Part shown: piece by piece, positions 62,410 through 64,000 of the stretch | Position numbering within the stretch: the first letter of the stretch is position 1 | Layout of the letters: each line of letters begins with the position of its first letter | Origin: Mya arenaria | Lineage: Eukaryota > Mollusca > Bivalvia > Myida > Myidae | Direction: 5' to 3' | Length of the DNA: 64,000 nt | Assembly (NCBI RefSeq): GCF_026914265.1 | Contig: NC_069124.1 | Coordinates: forward strand, 90,610,628 to 90,674,627 | Made by a program: the position numbers and the translations under genes | The notes under the pieces: generated by a model | Databases searched by the model: none | The model's input: only the letters and a program-made list of their open reading frames with translations | What the model was told of the DNA's origin: nothing

Positions 62410-63530
62410 TTCTTATTTGAACCATTTGTGAAATTCCTAAGAATGAAGCTTCATGCAATATGTGTTACATTCGTTTTATATTTCTACATTATTTTTGTGT
62501 ATTTGCAATTACCAGTTGTCAAGAAAAAGACAATACTATGTATGCTATTTGACACATGGTCAATACATAATTCCATTGCTTATTAGTTTTTAATATGTTG
62601 ATTATAATAATGAAACACCACAAGTCTTTCCAATAGTTTAATAACTTATCAACAACAGAAAAGTTATATTGTTCTTATATTTGTACTGTGTATTTAACAT
62701 AGCAATTATTTGATTCTGTGCAATGACATGTAAATATTGTGAAGCCTTCTACTCTCCGTAAGAAACAAGCTGGTCAATGTTTTGTGTTCATATCACTAAG
62801 GCAGTTGAAACATCGAACCATCGATGGTGGCAAAATACTGGTAAAACTTCAAACATTATATTACAGCAATAATTAGTTGTGATCTTGACTCTGCTATTTT
62901 AGCTTTATTTTTGGCACATCTAATACTTTGTTTTTACAGACAAGAGCATTATTCCCTAAAATAGTATATGGTGTGTATACATAGAATATTGACAAGAACA
63001 TTATTCTCATAAATAGTTCATGATGTGTATAAACGTAGTTTTGATTAAAGCATTTTTCTCCCTAAATAGTATATAGTGTGTATACATGGGAGTTTTAAAA
63101 TATTTCTTTCAAGGACATTCTTATAAACCATGCTATGCCTCCCATGGAGAGTTGAATGCATATGTTAAGGGTACTGTTCATTGTCAGATGGTTAGCAGTT
63201 GAAAACAGAAATTAACTCCTCACGATTTCAAAAATTAACGTTATATTTTACATTATTACCTTCGATACCCATTTCATATGCTGAAAAACAAATTGAAAAC
63301 ATTTTTAAGAGGAATTACTTATTATATTTAATGATTTCTTATGGAAAACTGGGCAATAATCTATTTGGCAGAAGGTCATTATGTGTTTAATGCTCTTCTT
63401 AATATTACCAATATGATTCGTAGAACCGAGTGTCACAGAATGAGAATTGACTGACACTTGAGCATGTGATCTAAACAATCTTAAAATACAGATCTCAATT
63501 TTTTGGTGTGGAAAATAGGTAATACCTTTT
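62410..63530. other. Intergenic sequence with one short tandem
   Basis: At about 62938-63090 there are three diverged units of about 62 bp with AAATAGTATATAGTGTGTAT and ACAAGAACATTATTC cores. Nothing else was recognised. Confidence 0.5.
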
Positions 63531-63533
63531 TAA

Positions 63534-63904
63534 CTCGACTATTCGAAGAATAAGGAGGCTTTACTACTCTCCTCCGCGTTGGCGTCCGGCTAAAGTTTTA
63601 GGGCAAGTTGGCATTTTCACTTATAACTCCAATTTCCTTCTTTCAAGTCAACTAATACTTCACACAGTTGTTCAGGATCATCGACCCTAGGGCCAAGGTC
63701 ACTGTTACTAAGAAAAAATGTTTCGTACTGAATTACTTAAGTAAGGGTTGACATATTGTGACCAAACTTGGTATGTTTATGAAGGACTTCCATGCGATTG
63801 CATGTGAGGCCCTGAGGGTCAAGGTAATTGTAACTAAAAATAGAAAAAAGGTTGAAACTGAATACCAAGGCTGAAGTTCTTTTGTCAATCATTGAAAACC
63901 TTGT
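63534..63904. mobile_element. Interspersed repeat, mixed ends
   Basis: The left end ACTCGACTATTCGAAGAATA matches the element at 56491. The right end (AAGGCTGAAGTTCTTTTGTC then TTGAAAACCTTGT) matches the element at 44412. It contains GGTCAAGGT and GGTCACTGTTAC motifs. It appears to be a composite or a bridging family member. Confidence 0.6.
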
Positions 63905-64000
63905 GTATTAACTTTTTATTGATATTTTTTATTGCTTTGGACAGGTACCTATTTCATTGTTATTGTATTCATTTCTAAGACAAAGCAGTGTGTATAGTCG

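Noticed and set aside
62026-62586. 186-codon Cys-rich protein
   Set aside because: Mostly the 32-bp array read in one of three open frames; the flanks are AT-rich and lack features.

Overview
The window reads as nuclear DNA of a bivalve mollusc, probably a heterodont clam or mussel. The evidence is AT-rich sequence with small GC-rich exons in GT-AG introns, close relatives of animal genes (FEM1B, EDC3, FBXO33 and a STAP-type adaptor), LINE fragments with pentanucleotide tails, and interspersed AGGTCA-rich repeats of a kind I associate with bivalve genomes. The species assignment is inference. Nothing prokaryotic was seen.

Layout. 1-3.6 kb: the 3' end of a LINE whose ORF is still open, a tRNA-derived SINE on the minus strand, and dispersed repeats. 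3.6-13.6 kb (+): copy A of a PH-SH2 adaptor gene resembling the STAP1/STAP2 family; thirteen exons are visible and the 5' end is missing. 15.2-29.3 kb (+): copy B, a tandem paralogue with the same SH2 and proline/glutamine-rich tail exons but no recognisable PH exons. 33.3-36.3 kb (-): FEM1B, complete in three coding exons. 36.4-38.4 kb: a DNA transposon with a perfect 9-bp target-site duplication, carrying a small two-exon PHD-finger gene and ending 47 bp upstream of the FEM1B start codon. 40.8-47.1 kb (+): EDC3, complete in seven coding exons, with two mobile elements and an AGGTCA-rich repeat in its large third intron. 50.5-53.5 kb (+): a decayed LINE. 53.8-59.0 kb (+): an FBXO33-like F-box gene in four exons, whose first intron appears to use a GC donor. 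59-64 kb: repeats, including a decayed minus-strand LINE and a near-perfect 32-bp array.

The most unusual feature is the adaptor locus. Four minisatellites (periods about 47, 54, 35 and 42 bp) sit in its introns. The 54-bp array is an amplified copy of the adjoining exon's 3' end plus its splice donor, so about 27 decoy donors follow the real one. The 47-bp array also starts at a donor and carries donor-like GTAAG cores. The 35- and 42-bp arrays are present only in copy B, and the matching introns of copy A keep the short state. Splice phases are intact in both copies, and the last PH-side exon of A is phase-compatible with the first SH2 exon of either copy. One promoter could therefore feed two alternative SH2 tails, or B could have its own head exon at about 16.2 kb.

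Functionally, the other three genes are housekeeping regulators: FEM1B (CUL2 ubiquitin-ligase receptor), EDC3 (mRNA-decapping scaffold) and FBXO33-like (SCF ubiquitin-ligase receptor). Nothing links them in one pathway beyond proximity.
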